The notes beneath the pieces are model-generated. The model was not told the origin of the DNA and made no database searches. It saw nothing but the letters and a program-made list of their open reading frames with translations. Positions 32,199-40,073 of a stretch of DNA of 40,843 bases are shown one piece after another. A program made the position numbers and the translations under genes. Within the stretch, counting starts at the first letter, position 1; every line of letters starts with the position of its first letter. Origin of the DNA: a virus; the IMG/VR virus record IMGVR_UViG_3300045747_000329, positions 1 through 40,843 of that record. One strand, given 5' to 3'.

Positions 32199-33931
32199 AA
32201 TATGAAAAACAGATTGATGAGGCATTTGGTCGTCTCGGGTTTACCCCGCGTGATGGGCAGAAGGATGCAGTAAACCAAATCCTAGAAGCATTCATTGATG
32301 AGAAAATTCAGAATGTTGTATTGAATGCGAGCACAGGAACTGGCAAGAGTTTGATTGGCGCAGCAACTGCTGAAGCATTGACTGCTATTCGGGGTGGATT
32401 GGATACCGCTTTCAAAGCAAGCATTAGTCTTTGTTCGACCAATGTCCTTAGCAAGCAGTACGATGCTACTTTTTCAGAACTTGCTAAAGATAAAAAGTAT
32501 ATCATGATCAAGGGTGCAAACAATTATCCTTGCACCGCTTTATCTACTGAGGAACCAGAAACTGCTGATGCTTGTGCTTGGTTTACAATGGTCCAGAATG
32601 GATCTGAGTTTGAAAATGTTATTCATAACCACTGCGACAAGTGCGAATTTCTGAAAGTAAAGAAGTTAAAGAACACAATTCGTCATCTCACTACAAACTA
32701 CTCCTACTTCTTTATCGACAGGATGTATACTGGGAAATTTGAAGATAGAGATTTGCTAATATGGGATGAAGCGCACTTGATCAATGATCTATTCTCTGAA
32801 CACAATGCAATCTATTTCTCCAAGAAGCGAATGCAACAGATGGCCCAAGAGATTGCAGATACCGTTCGCCTAACTGATTTGGAAATCTCTAAAATAATTA
32901 CTTCTATTGGATCAGACTGTGGTAAGAAGGATAAGATCAATGAGAAAAATTATCAATCGTATCTGAATGCTCTCCACAAAGTTTATACCTACGCTAAAGA
33001 GCAAGGTGTATTAGCAGCAACTCGGGCACTTCGTTCTGGATCAATGGGTCAATACACAAAACTTACTCGCTTCACAAAGAAGTATGAAGGTCTTGCATGC
33101 AAGATTGATGATTTGTTTAACTACAACTATGAACACGTATTCGAATATAAAGAGGATGATGAAGCAGTATCTGTAAAACCTGTATTCGTTGGTGAGATGA
33201 TGGATGCATTACAATGTTCACCACATAATTTGTTTATGTCAGCAACTATTACTGATAACTTCATGATCAAGACATTGCATCTTGACCCGACTAAGACAAA
33301 ATTTATACAACTTAAACCTACATTTCCGAAAGAAAATAAAGAAGTTGTGTTCTTTGATCCGCTTTCACTAAACTATACTTCATTACAAAACCCAGATACC
33401 GTAAAAGCACTTCGTAAAAATGTAGCAAGGGTTGTTAAGAAGCATGTTGAAGATGGTGAGAGAGGAATTATTCTTACCCCATCATTTAAAGTTCAGAATG
33501 AATTGGTTGCAGAAATTGGTCCGCTCCAGAATAAATATGGATATAAATTATTTGAACAGAAGCAAGGCGAGAAGTTAGAAACTATCCTGAATATATTCAA
33601 ACAATATACAGGTGGTCCAGCACTTCTTATTTCACCATCGCTATGGGAAGGTGTAGATTTGCCAGGTGATCTTTCAAAATTTCAGATTGTTGTGAAGGCA
33701 CCATTTCCAAACCTTGGCGACAAACGTTATAAGTTTATCTTAGACCATCATCCTGATCTTTATAACACTATCACGATAATGAAAATGGTCCAAGGATTTG
33801 GTAGATCAGTTAGATCCATTTCAGATCACGCCACATCATATTGTTTGGATTTGCAGGGACAGCGGGTATTTAGTGGGAATGGGAACATATGGAAAAACGA
33901 ATTTAATCTTCGTTTTACCAAATTCATCTAG
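32195..33931 (+). CDS. XPD/DinG-type superfamily 2 helicase with Fe-S cluster
   Basis: A 578-aa protein. The Q-like start FTPRDGQKDAV (residues 16-26) is followed by Walker A ASTGTGKS (45-52) and DEAH (191-194). Motif VI is GFGRSVRSISD near residue 540. Four Cys between motifs I and II (C113, C127, C147 and C150, the last two as HCDKCEF) have the spacing of the 4Fe-4S cluster of XPD/DinG helicases. LFMSATITDNF is motif III and LWEGVDLPG is motif V. It probably unwinds DNA 5' to 3' in phage replication, repair or recombination. It starts in an ATGA overlap with a small membrane protein gene. Confidence 0.9.
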   Translation: MKYEKQIDEAFGRLGFTPRDGQKDAVNQILEAFIDEKIQNVVLNASTGTGKSLIGAATAEALTAIRGGLDTAFKASISLCSTNVLSKQYDATFSELAKDKKYIMIKGANNYPCTALSTEEPETADACAWFTMVQNGSEFENVIHNHCDKCEFLKVKKLKNTIRHLTTNYSYFFIDRMYTGKFEDRDLLIWDEAHLINDLFSEHNAIYFSKKRMQQMAQEIADTVRLTDLEISKIITSIGSDCGKKDKINEKNYQSYLNALHKVYTYAKEQGVLAATRALRSGSMGQYTKLTRFTKKYEGLACKIDDLFNYNYEHVFEYKEDDEAVSVKPVFVGEMMDALQCSPHNLFMSATITDNFMIKTLHLDPTKTKFIQLKPTFPKENKEVVFFDPLSLNYTSLQNPDTVKALRKNVARVVKKHVEDGERGIILTPSFKVQNELVAEIGPLQNKYGYKLFEQKQGEKLETILNIFKQYTGGPALLISPSLWEGVDLPGDLSKFQIVVKAPFPNLGDKRYKFILDHHPDLYNTITIMKMVQGFGRSVRSISDHATSYCLDLQGQRVFSGNGNIWKNEFNLRFTKFI

Positions 33932-33939
33932 GGGTAATT

Positions 33940-34158
33940 ATGATAACAATAGAAGACCTTCAAAAATATTTCAAAGAACAAACAGACTTGAGCATTTCAA
34001 ATCTATTCTTCCTGACAAAAGAAACGCACCCTTCAGAAGATGATGAATGGCGTATGCGAGCATTCCCGGTAGATGAGTTGGCAGACTTAGTGCCTTACTT
34101 AACGGGATATGAATACTATCGCACCACCAACAAGTGGCCAAGGTTCTTCAAATGTTAA
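33940..34158 (+). CDS. Small acidic hypothetical protein (72 aa)
   Basis: Follows the helicase by 8 nt, with AGGGGTA before the ATG. The sequence is acidic and aromatic (TIEDLQKYFKEQTDLSISNL, then EDDEWRMRAFPVDELADLV) and ends RFFKC. It overlaps the next start by 7 nt. No known motif. Its place suggests co-expression with the helicase. Confidence 0.65.
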   Translation: MITIEDLQKYFKEQTDLSISNLFFLTKETHPSEDDEWRMRAFPVDELADLVPYLTGYEYYRTTNKWPRFFKC

Positions 34159-34436
34159 ATTTTCAATTATCAATAAATGGGCCATATTACAGAAGTAATA
34201 TTATGCCCCTCATGTCAAAGAGCTGGGGATTATCAAAGCATAAAACTTTGGAAATAGAGTTCTTCAAATGCTCCCCATCATTTTTGACCATTTTATTTCA
34301 GTGGTCAAAGTGGCGAGATCATGCTGGGCTGGTTATAGAACTTGCTCTACTCGGTTTAGAATTTAATTTCAGCATTAGAGATAATAGACACTGGGATTAT
34401 GAAAATCATTGTTGGGAGAATTATAATGACAGATGA
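34152..34436 (+). CDS. Conserved phage protein with RHWDY motif (94 aa)
   Basis: I chose the ATG at 34152, which has AAGG 8 nt upstream; a GTG at 34134 would add 6 residues. The product has KTLEIEFFKCSPSFLTILF, then WRDHAGLVIELALLGLEF and IRDNRHWDYENHCW near the end. The DHAGL ... DxRHWDYE arrangement is one I have seen in many unrelated phages, always as a short protein of unknown function. It overlaps the previous gene by 7 nt and the next by 11 nt. Confidence 0.75.
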   Translation: MLNFQLSINGPYYRSNIMPLMSKSWGLSKHKTLEIEFFKCSPSFLTILFQWSKWRDHAGLVIELALLGLEFNFSIRDNRHWDYENHCWENYNDR

Positions 34437-34602
34437 TGAACTAATAGCACTTAGTGCCGAAGCACGTCAACTTAGAATGAAACTTGATGATCTTATGTGT
34501 TCAGATATTGCACTTGCAATTTTAGGAACAGGAGAATATACAAAACAACTTGAGCACATTCACCACAGGTTAAATGAGATCAATGAACTTATCGCAGGAT
34601 AA
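34426..34602 (+). CDS. Small helical hypothetical protein (58 aa)
   Basis: I chose the ATG at 34426, with GGGAG (34415-34419) upstream; an in-frame ATG at 34399 has no ribosome-binding site. The product MTDDELIALSAEARQLRMKL continues as two charged helices ending HHRLNEINELIAG, a likely coiled-coil hairpin. It overlaps the previous gene by 11 nt. No function can be assigned. Confidence 0.68.
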   Translation: MTDDELIALSAEARQLRMKLDDLMCSDIALAILGTGEYTKQLEHIHHRLNEINELIAG

Positions 34603-34624
34603 GATTCTTATCTGTTAAGACACG

Positions 34625-34633
34625 TGATATAAT
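34625..34633 (+). promoter_or_regulatory. Extended -10 promoter (TG-A-TATAAT)
   Basis: A perfect extended -10 (TG at 34625-34626, TATAAT at 34628-34633). The -35 region at 17 bp is poor (TTCTTA, 34605-34610). It lies 21 nt before the ATG at 34655, which has TAGGAG. It could drive the kinase-glucosyltransferase operon before the late phase. Confidence 0.72.
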
Positions 34634-34654
34634 AACACATATTTAGGAGCACAC

Positions 34655-34960
34655 ATGAAACTAAAACTAAAACACAAACCGAAATCAGGCCTCTATCGTT
34701 TGAATCTGACTGAGACAGAACTCGAACTGATTGCTAATCTCGTATATTCTGTTCGACTCGGCGGCGAAGGTGACAAATACAAAGATGCAGCATTTGATCT
34801 TTGTGGTGTATTTGGAGAAGTAGGATTAAATAGCATTGATCTTGAAGAAGAAATGAACTTCAGTGTAACACCGGAAACAGAATATGAAAGTGCAATCATT
34901 GAAATTTCAGAAAAAGAAGGTAAAGGCTGCTGCGGTGGTTGCGGATGTGATTGCAAATGA
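34655..34960 (+). CDS. Small protein with Cys-rich C-terminal tail (101 aa)
   Basis: First gene after an extended -10 promoter, with TAGGAG before the ATG. Residues 1-85 form a basic start (MKLKLKHKPKSGLYRLNL) and an acidic helical body. The last 13 residues are GKGCCGGCGCDCK, five Cys in ten positions, which suggests metal binding. Its stop overlaps the kinase start (ATGA), so it is coupled to the nucleotide and DNA-modification genes. I do not recognise the family. Confidence 0.72.
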   Translation: MKLKLKHKPKSGLYRLNLTETELELIANLVYSVRLGGEGDKYKDAAFDLCGVFGEVGLNSIDLEEEMNFSVTPETEYESAIIEISEKEGKGCCGGCGCDCK

Positions 34961-35520
34961 TAAATAAATTCATCCTCGAAGGGTTAGATAGACTTGGTAA
35001 AAGTTCTCTAACTCAATCCATCCAGGATAAGTATGGATATTATCAAGTTATCCATTATGGCAAACCCCAATCACTAAAGTTTTACAATGACAGATCCACT
35101 TCGAAAATCCCTTCCGAACAAAGTGCTTACATGTATCAGCGGGCGAGCTTCGAAAACATGTTCGATCTTATACGGTCGCCGGCAAAAATTATCTTCGATA
35201 GGGCGCATCTTGGCGAAGCCGTTTACTCCCCAATTTATAGAGGGTATTCTGGTGATTATATTTATGATCTTGAGCGTGATCATGACATGGGTAGTCGTTG
35301 GGATGCCAAACTTATTCTCCTTATAGAAGACTTCTCAGTATCAAAACATTTTGTTGATGATGGGTTATCATTTGATGTAAATAAACGTGCCCAAGAACAG
35401 GACTTATTTTTAGAAGCATTTGAAAAATCAATATTTTCTAATAAGAAAACCATTTGCGTCACCGCACCAGATGGTAATTTTAAATCTAAAGAAGACATCT
35501 TACAAGAAGCAACAACATGA
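34957..35520 (+). CDS. Thymidylate-kinase-like dNMP kinase
   Basis: The ATG at 34957 overlaps the previous TGA; a TTG at 34951 would add two residues. The 187-aa product starts MINKFILEGLDRLGKSSL, with a thymidylate-kinase P-loop (EGLDRLGKSS, residues 8-17). A later FDRAHLGEAVYSP is in the place of the DR-x-E substrate loop, and RAQEQDLFLEAFEK resembles the lid and helix that follow. It is joined by an ATGA overlap to the glucosyltransferase gene. By context it may phosphorylate hydroxymethyl-dCMP or dTMP toward the triphosphate, but substrate cannot be read from sequence. E. coli thymidylate kinase is 213 aa. Confidence 0.75.
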   Translation: MINKFILEGLDRLGKSSLTQSIQDKYGYYQVIHYGKPQSLKFYNDRSTSKIPSEQSAYMYQRASFENMFDLIRSPAKIIFDRAHLGEAVYSPIYRGYSGDYIYDLERDHDMGSRWDAKLILLIEDFSVSKHFVDDGLSFDVNKRAQEQDLFLEAFEKSIFSNKKTICVTAPDGNFKSKEDILQEATT

Positions 35521-36647
35521 AAGTAGCAGTAATAAAAATTGGATCTCGCATCTCTTTTAATGCGAATGATACTTCAGGGGCGAATGGTGAAGCACGGAGT
35601 ATTTGTAAAATGCTTAAGCGAGGTGGGGCCGAAGTTCATATCTATACAAAGATTTTGAAGAAGGATACCCTTGTTGAAGATTATCATTGGCATAATCTGG
35701 GCGATTCAATAGTAACTGCATCTTTACAAGCGTATGATGCATTGGTTGTTTTGAATGGCAATCTAAATTTCTTTGGTGGTGCAGAAGACCCAGAGCAGTT
35801 GCTTAACTACACCATCATCAATGTATTTCCGAAGAAGGTGTTCTATATTTACTGCGACCCTGAACTTACATTGAAGCAAGTCTGGCCATCGGTATCAAAG
35901 AAACCTTGGGCTGGTAATTGGTCTCAAGAAATGCTTCATGTCGGACGGTCAGATATTATCTATCTTTCTCAACCTCATGATGTCGTAAAAGTTATCCATG
36001 ATTTGAAAAAGAATGAAGTTGTTCCAGCATTAGCAGTTCACTTCCCATTCGAGAAGTTCCCATGTTTGAATGGGCAACTACCTTTCAACAAAACACCAGA
36101 AGTCGACTTATCATATGGTGGTACGATGCGAGGTGGTAAGCGTGCTAAGAAGATGGTGAAGTTTTACTTCGGTCACCCAGATTCAGTGAGTGTTGAAATG
36201 TTTGGTAAAATCGAATGGAAAGATTTTGACTCAAGGTTGCTGACTGGGCAGAGACCTCCAGAATTTACCGGACCAGTAAAGTATGACGAGATGCTACCCA
36301 AAATGAACAAGGCAATGGCACACTGTGTTATCGGTGACCCCTATTATGAACAGATTTCTGATGTTCCACAGCGGGCATACGAATCTATTTGGTCTTCTGT
36401 TGTTACTTTCATCGACAATGACATGGATAAACTTCGTCGAGTGTATGGTCGAGACCCAATCCTATCAAACTTCTTGTATGTAAAGGATCGCCAAGAGTTG
36501 ACAGAGAAAATCCAACTGTTAAAATCCGATATCTCATTGCGAAGGCAGATTGTTGAAGATCAAATCTCTGCCATTGCATTTGATGGCAGGGAATATTGCG
36601 AATCATTCGTTGATCAGATAAAAACATTATCAGAATCCCGTAAATAA
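35517..36647 (+). CDS. DNA beta-glucosyltransferase homologue (T4 BGT-like, GT63)
   Basis: A 376-aa protein (T4 BGT is 351). It shows the T4 landmarks in order: NFFGG (residues 85-89), the catalytic Asp as D114 in IYCDPELT (T4 D100), the QVWPSVSKKPW stretch (T4 QSWPNVKNRPW), LSYGGTMRGGKR with R205 and R209 (T4 R191, R195), PEFTGPV, and QRAYESIW with R286 and E289 (T4 R269, E272). E25 may correspond to T4 E22. It is therefore expected to transfer glucose, or another sugar, from a UDP-sugar to the hydroxymethyl group of hmC in DNA, protecting it from restriction. It lies in one transcript with a dNMP kinase. Sugar specificity is not determined by what I can see. Confidence 0.88.
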   Translation: MKVAVIKIGSRISFNANDTSGANGEARSICKMLKRGGAEVHIYTKILKKDTLVEDYHWHNLGDSIVTASLQAYDALVVLNGNLNFFGGAEDPEQLLNYTIINVFPKKVFYIYCDPELTLKQVWPSVSKKPWAGNWSQEMLHVGRSDIIYLSQPHDVVKVIHDLKKNEVVPALAVHFPFEKFPCLNGQLPFNKTPEVDLSYGGTMRGGKRAKKMVKFYFGHPDSVSVEMFGKIEWKDFDSRLLTGQRPPEFTGPVKYDEMLPKMNKAMAHCVIGDPYYEQISDVPQRAYESIWSSVVTFIDNDMDKLRRVYGRDPILSNFLYVKDRQELTEKIQLLKSDISLRRQIVEDQISAIAFDGREYCESFVDQIKTLSESRK

Positions 36648-36676
36648 AGTTGTCCGGAACTTAAAAAGGAAATAAA

Positions 36677-38590
36677 ATGAAAATCGTTATTCTTGCTGGT
36701 GGCACTGGCTCTATTGCGTTGCAAACTGGGCTTTACAATACTCTAGAATCCCTATCTAAAGACGAAGTCGATATCAAAATCTTGACTAATGCCTACGATA
36801 ATGGCCTAAGTACCGGAAGTGTCCGTAAAGTTATGGGTGGCAGAATCCTTGGTCCATCTGATGTTCGCAAGAATCAAACTACTCGATTGAAGTTGGAGCA
36901 ACCAGAATCTCCTTGGCACAAACTTCTTGATATCCGTTTTACATCTACTTCTGATAAAGCAGAGGATTTTTGTATTGGTGAAATCAATAAATTTGACACT
37001 GCACTATCTGGTGGAAGAGAAGAAGTTTTCAAAACTGTTCAACCATTACGAGATGCAGTTACCGAATATTTCAGAACTCCTGATGCTGTCAAAATCGACT
37101 ACAATGATTTCTCGTTAGCAAACATTATCTATGCTGGGTTGGCAAAGCAAAATGGGTATTCACTTCGTAAAGCAGCAACCATTATGGCCAGGTTAATGGG
37201 CATCAAAGACAATGTCATTCTCAATGATGATCGCTCATTGTTTCTTGGTGCTATTACCCGATCTGGGGTCAGAGTAACCGATGAGGGAGATATTGTATGT
37301 TGGGGCAATGAAGAAGATCCGTTTGAAGATCTTTTCTTTGTTGATCACAATGGCGAGGATATGAAACCGACTTTATGTGATGAAGCAAAGGATGCTATTT
37401 TTAATGCTGACCTTATCATCATGTCAAGTGGAACTCAGTGGTCATCTCTGATACCTACTTATGCTTCAATAGGATTCTATGGTGCTATAGCAGAAACAGA
37501 TGCTAAGTTGTTGATGGTGATGAATAGACAACCAGACAAGGATTCACCCGGACAAACACCAGGTGATATTATTGACTTGCTAACCTCATCTTATATGCCA
37601 GCGGGAATCATCAACCTTATCATTGACACTTCTGGGCATGTTAGGATGTCTTCTATTAATGGGGATTCTGCAGATCAATGTGCATCTGTAAATTACTTTG
37701 ATATGGAATTTATTAGAGACGGGTTAAGTGGAAAATCTCCATCTAAACATAACCCATATAGGTTGGCACATGCAGTCGCTAAGACCTATTTCGGTATAAA
37801 CGATAATATTCCTAAATCAATCATCTTTGATTATGATGATACCTTGGTTGGACGTGGTAATAAGTTTATCGAATCTTCTAACTACAACATTAAGGGCATC
37901 AATGTTCTAAATGAGAAAGATTGTGGGATTTCTATATGCACTGGGAATAGTGTAAAGGCATTAAATCTTAAACTGAAAGATAATGTCATTGATAATAGTA
38001 TGATGCCGATGAATTTTATGGTCCCAGATATTACCGTATATGCTGATGGTGGTGTGAACAAGTATTATTATCCACTGCATTATGCTGATGAGGAACAAAC
38101 ACCTAAGTTTGTGAGACATTTAGATGATAAACTGACTCTCGGTCGAGCAGAAATTGCTCTTGTTAATAGCAGACTTCGTGAAGCACATATCCCAGTCTCT
38201 AAGATTGAGAATCGTGGTGATACGGTTATTGCTCTTAAACCTATTGACCCAGAATATCGCAATTCAATCATTGAACTTTTGAAGTATAAATTTTACATTA
38301 ATGAAATTGGCATGCCTAATACGTGGGAAATAACTTCTTCTGGTAGATCAACAATCGAAATATCTAAGAAGGGAATTTCTAAGACGCTTGCTGTAAAGGA
38401 AGTGTTAAAGAACAATCCTTACTCAGTATTTTATGTTGGGGATGAACTTGATTCAGGTAATGATTATGCTGTTAAACAGTTATCCAAGCAATACCCAAAT
38501 CTGAGATGTATTAAGGTGAAGTCACCTGCTGAAACAGCATTTCTGATTCATGTTTTATTGCAGACATTCGGAGTTACAATACTAAAATGA
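36677..38590 (+). CDS. YvcK/CofD-like protein fused to HAD-type phosphatase
   Basis: A 637-aa fusion with AAGGA before the ATG. Residues 1 to about 375 match the YvcK/CofD fold: ILAGGTGSIALQTGL (5-19), TNAYDNGLSTGSVRK (37-51), LGPSDVRK (58-65), NDDRSLFLGAITRSG and LIIMSSGTQWSSLIPT. Members either bind UDP-sugars (YvcK) or transfer phospholactate (CofD). Residues about 378-637 are a HAD phosphatase: motif I FDYDDTL (D385, D387), motif II SICTGN, a Lys in GISKTLAVKEVL and motif IV GDELDSGND (589-596), with a cap between. This resembles sugar-phosphatase or phosphomannomutase-type HADs. It overlaps the downstream nucleotidyltransferase start (ATGA). I do not know this fusion as a described enzyme. 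Confidence 0.83.
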   Translation: MKIVILAGGTGSIALQTGLYNTLESLSKDEVDIKILTNAYDNGLSTGSVRKVMGGRILGPSDVRKNQTTRLKLEQPESPWHKLLDIRFTSTSDKAEDFCIGEINKFDTALSGGREEVFKTVQPLRDAVTEYFRTPDAVKIDYNDFSLANIIYAGLAKQNGYSLRKAATIMARLMGIKDNVILNDDRSLFLGAITRSGVRVTDEGDIVCWGNEEDPFEDLFFVDHNGEDMKPTLCDEAKDAIFNADLIIMSSGTQWSSLIPTYASIGFYGAIAETDAKLLMVMNRQPDKDSPGQTPGDIIDLLTSSYMPAGIINLIIDTSGHVRMSSINGDSADQCASVNYFDMEFIRDGLSGKSPSKHNPYRLAHAVAKTYFGINDNIPKSIIFDYDDTLVGRGNKFIESSNYNIKGINVLNEKDCGISICTGNSVKALNLKLKDNVIDNSMMPMNFMVPDITVYADGGVNKYYYPLHYADEEQTPKFVRHLDDKLTLGRAEIALVNSRLREAHIPVSKIENRGDTVIALKPIDPEYRNSIIELLKYKFYINEIGMPNTWEITSSGRSTIEISKKGISKTLAVKEVLKNNPYSVFYVGDELDSGNDYAVKQLSKQYPNLRCIKVKSPAETAFLIHVLLQTFGVTILK

Positions 38591-39372
38591 AACAAGATCT
38601 TTATATTATAGCGGCAGGTAAGGGTTCGCGGATGGGAAGCAATATCCCAAAGGCACTTATCCCCATTGCTGGCGGTGAACCGTGTTTAACGTCAACTTTA
38701 AAACGGATCGGGCATAAGTTCAATAACGTTTTTATCGTTGTCAATATTGATATTATAGATGTATGGAGCAAGTATCTCTATAATGAAGTTGATTACAATG
38801 GGTATGAACTTGATGACATTAAAAATGTTGTCTTGATCCCTATCAAATCTGGTTTGGGTGATGGACATGCAGTTAAAGTTGCTCTTGATAAGGCACCGAT
38901 ATTAAAAACACACTACCCACTGTCAGAGGATATCGTTGTCTGTTGGGGAGATGTTTTCTTTGAAGATGGAAATATCATTGATGAACTTCTATCAAGACGA
39001 TTAGAAGGGGCAGGATTAATCCCAGGTGTAAGAGAAAATAACCCATACGTTACTCTGTTTGTTGATGGTGACATGAAGTGTTTGGCAGCAGATTTTTCTA
39101 AGTATGGTGAAAATCATCCAACAGGATTCCATGATCAATCAGTATTTAGATTTGATAGACACTGTCTATTGAATGCACTCGAAAGACTTGATGCTGCATA
39201 TTGGAAGAATGGCAGATATATGACTCCAGGCGGAGAACTTTCATTGCTTTACACCTTCCACTATTTGTTTAACTCGGATAATCCGATGTATGTCTATGAG
39301 ACAGACTATCCCACAAAATCTTTTAACACCATTTCTGAAGTAGAATCAATCCAACTGGAGATTAATAAATGA
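38587..39372 (+). CDS. Sugar-1-phosphate nucleotidyltransferase (GlmU/MobA-like)
   Basis: A 261-aa protein. The N-terminal nucleotide-binding signature is YIIAAGKGSRMGSNIPKALI (residues 6-25). It is followed by GLGDGHAVKVAL (nucleotide and base contact), the metal-binding Asp in VVCWGDVFFED, and a TGFHDQSVFRF stretch equivalent to the sugar-binding region of the family. It has no C-terminal left-handed helix, so it is a stand-alone NTP-sugar synthase domain. It is coupled by ATGA overlaps to the YvcK-HAD gene before and the kinase after. In context it probably activates a sugar phosphate as the donor for the glucosyltransferase; the sugar and nucleotide are unknown. A CofC-like activity on a non-sugar phosphate is an alternative. 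Confidence 0.82.
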   Translation: MKQDLYIIAAGKGSRMGSNIPKALIPIAGGEPCLTSTLKRIGHKFNNVFIVVNIDIIDVWSKYLYNEVDYNGYELDDIKNVVLIPIKSGLGDGHAVKVALDKAPILKTHYPLSEDIVVCWGDVFFEDGNIIDELLSRRLEGAGLIPGVRENNPYVTLFVDGDMKCLAADFSKYGENHPTGFHDQSVFRFDRHCLLNALERLDAAYWKNGRYMTPGGELSLLYTFHYLFNSDNPMYVYETDYPTKSFNTISEVESIQLEINK

Positions 39373-40019
39373 CTAGACCTATTTTAATAACCTTGACTGC
39401 GCCATCTTGTGCAGGTAAAAGTTATCTATTCAACTATATTCGAGACGAAGCAAAACTGCCTTGCCTTATTTCAACAACCACTCGAAAACCCCGTGCTGGA
39501 GAAAAAGAAGGTATTGATTATTTCTTTATATCAGAAGAAGAATCCATAATGCTGGGAGCAATGGATCAGTTTGCTGAACTTGCAATCTTCAATGGCACTC
39601 GTTATGGTGTTACCAGAAAAGAATTCCAAACAAAACTTTCTATGGGGATGGCATTCTTAATTGTTGAACCATCTGGCATTGATCACTACGTCAAACCTGC
39701 TTTAGACATGGGAGCAGGTCATTTGAAATATTATGTGCACACCGACCCCGAAGTTCGCTTTGAGCGTTTTAAGAACAGAGTAGAACAGGATTTGAGCAAG
39801 GCACTTAGTCAATGCTCAGATGCTGACGTATATAATTGCTCCTGCAAGATTGTAAAAACTGCACTATCAAGATTTCAGGTTATGCTCACTACTGAAATGC
39901 AATGGGGAACTGCTGCTAAATGGGATCGTATCCTGTTTGGTGAAAGCGACCCTAAAGAAAATGTCGAAATCATTCTATCTGATGTAAAGAAGTTGTTCAA
40001 GAAACTGAACGAAGAGTGA
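39369..40019 (+). CDS. Guanylate-kinase-like nucleotide kinase
   Basis: A 216-aa protein (guanylate kinases are about 200). The P-loop is TAPSCAGKS (residues 10-18), with an unusual Cys and an Ala for the first Gly of the usual SGPSGAGKS. The GMP-binding segment STTTRKPRAGEKEGIDYFF (31-49) is typical, and TRYGVTRKEF follows at the expected distance. After VEPSGIDHYV the protein departs from the family, with a Cys-containing insert (ALSQCSDADVYNCSC). The substrate may therefore be a different nucleotide. The start overlaps the stop of the nucleotidyltransferase (ATGA). Confidence 0.83.
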   Translation: MTRPILITLTAPSCAGKSYLFNYIRDEAKLPCLISTTTRKPRAGEKEGIDYFFISEEESIMLGAMDQFAELAIFNGTRYGVTRKEFQTKLSMGMAFLIVEPSGIDHYVKPALDMGAGHLKYYVHTDPEVRFERFKNRVEQDLSKALSQCSDADVYNCSCKIVKTALSRFQVMLTTEMQWGTAAKWDRILFGESDPKENVEIILSDVKKLFKKLNEE

Positions 40020-40040
40020 TTAAAGACTGAATAAATCCTC

Positions 40041-40048
40041 CATAAATA
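40041..40048 (+). promoter_or_regulatory. Late promoter core CATAAATA upstream of MazG-like gene
   Basis: CATAAATA is 25 nt upstream of the ATG at 40074, which has no clear Shine-Dalgarno sequence. Confidence 0.68.
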
Positions 40049-40073
40049 TTTTTACCAATAACAAATAATCAAT

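Noticed and set aside
34959-34966. GATAAATA on the plus strand at the start of the dNMP kinase gene
   Set aside because: It lies after the kinase start codon and is far from any following start, and the gene is already coupled to its upstream neighbour.
36677-39372. Reading the CofD-like domain and the MobA-like nucleotidyltransferase as an F420 (CofC/CofD) pathway
   Set aside because: There are no other F420 genes, and the nucleotidyltransferase motifs (AAGKGSRM, PKAL, sugar-site stretch) fit sugar-phosphate enzymes better. The BGT neighbour favours a sugar donor. Kept only as an alternative.
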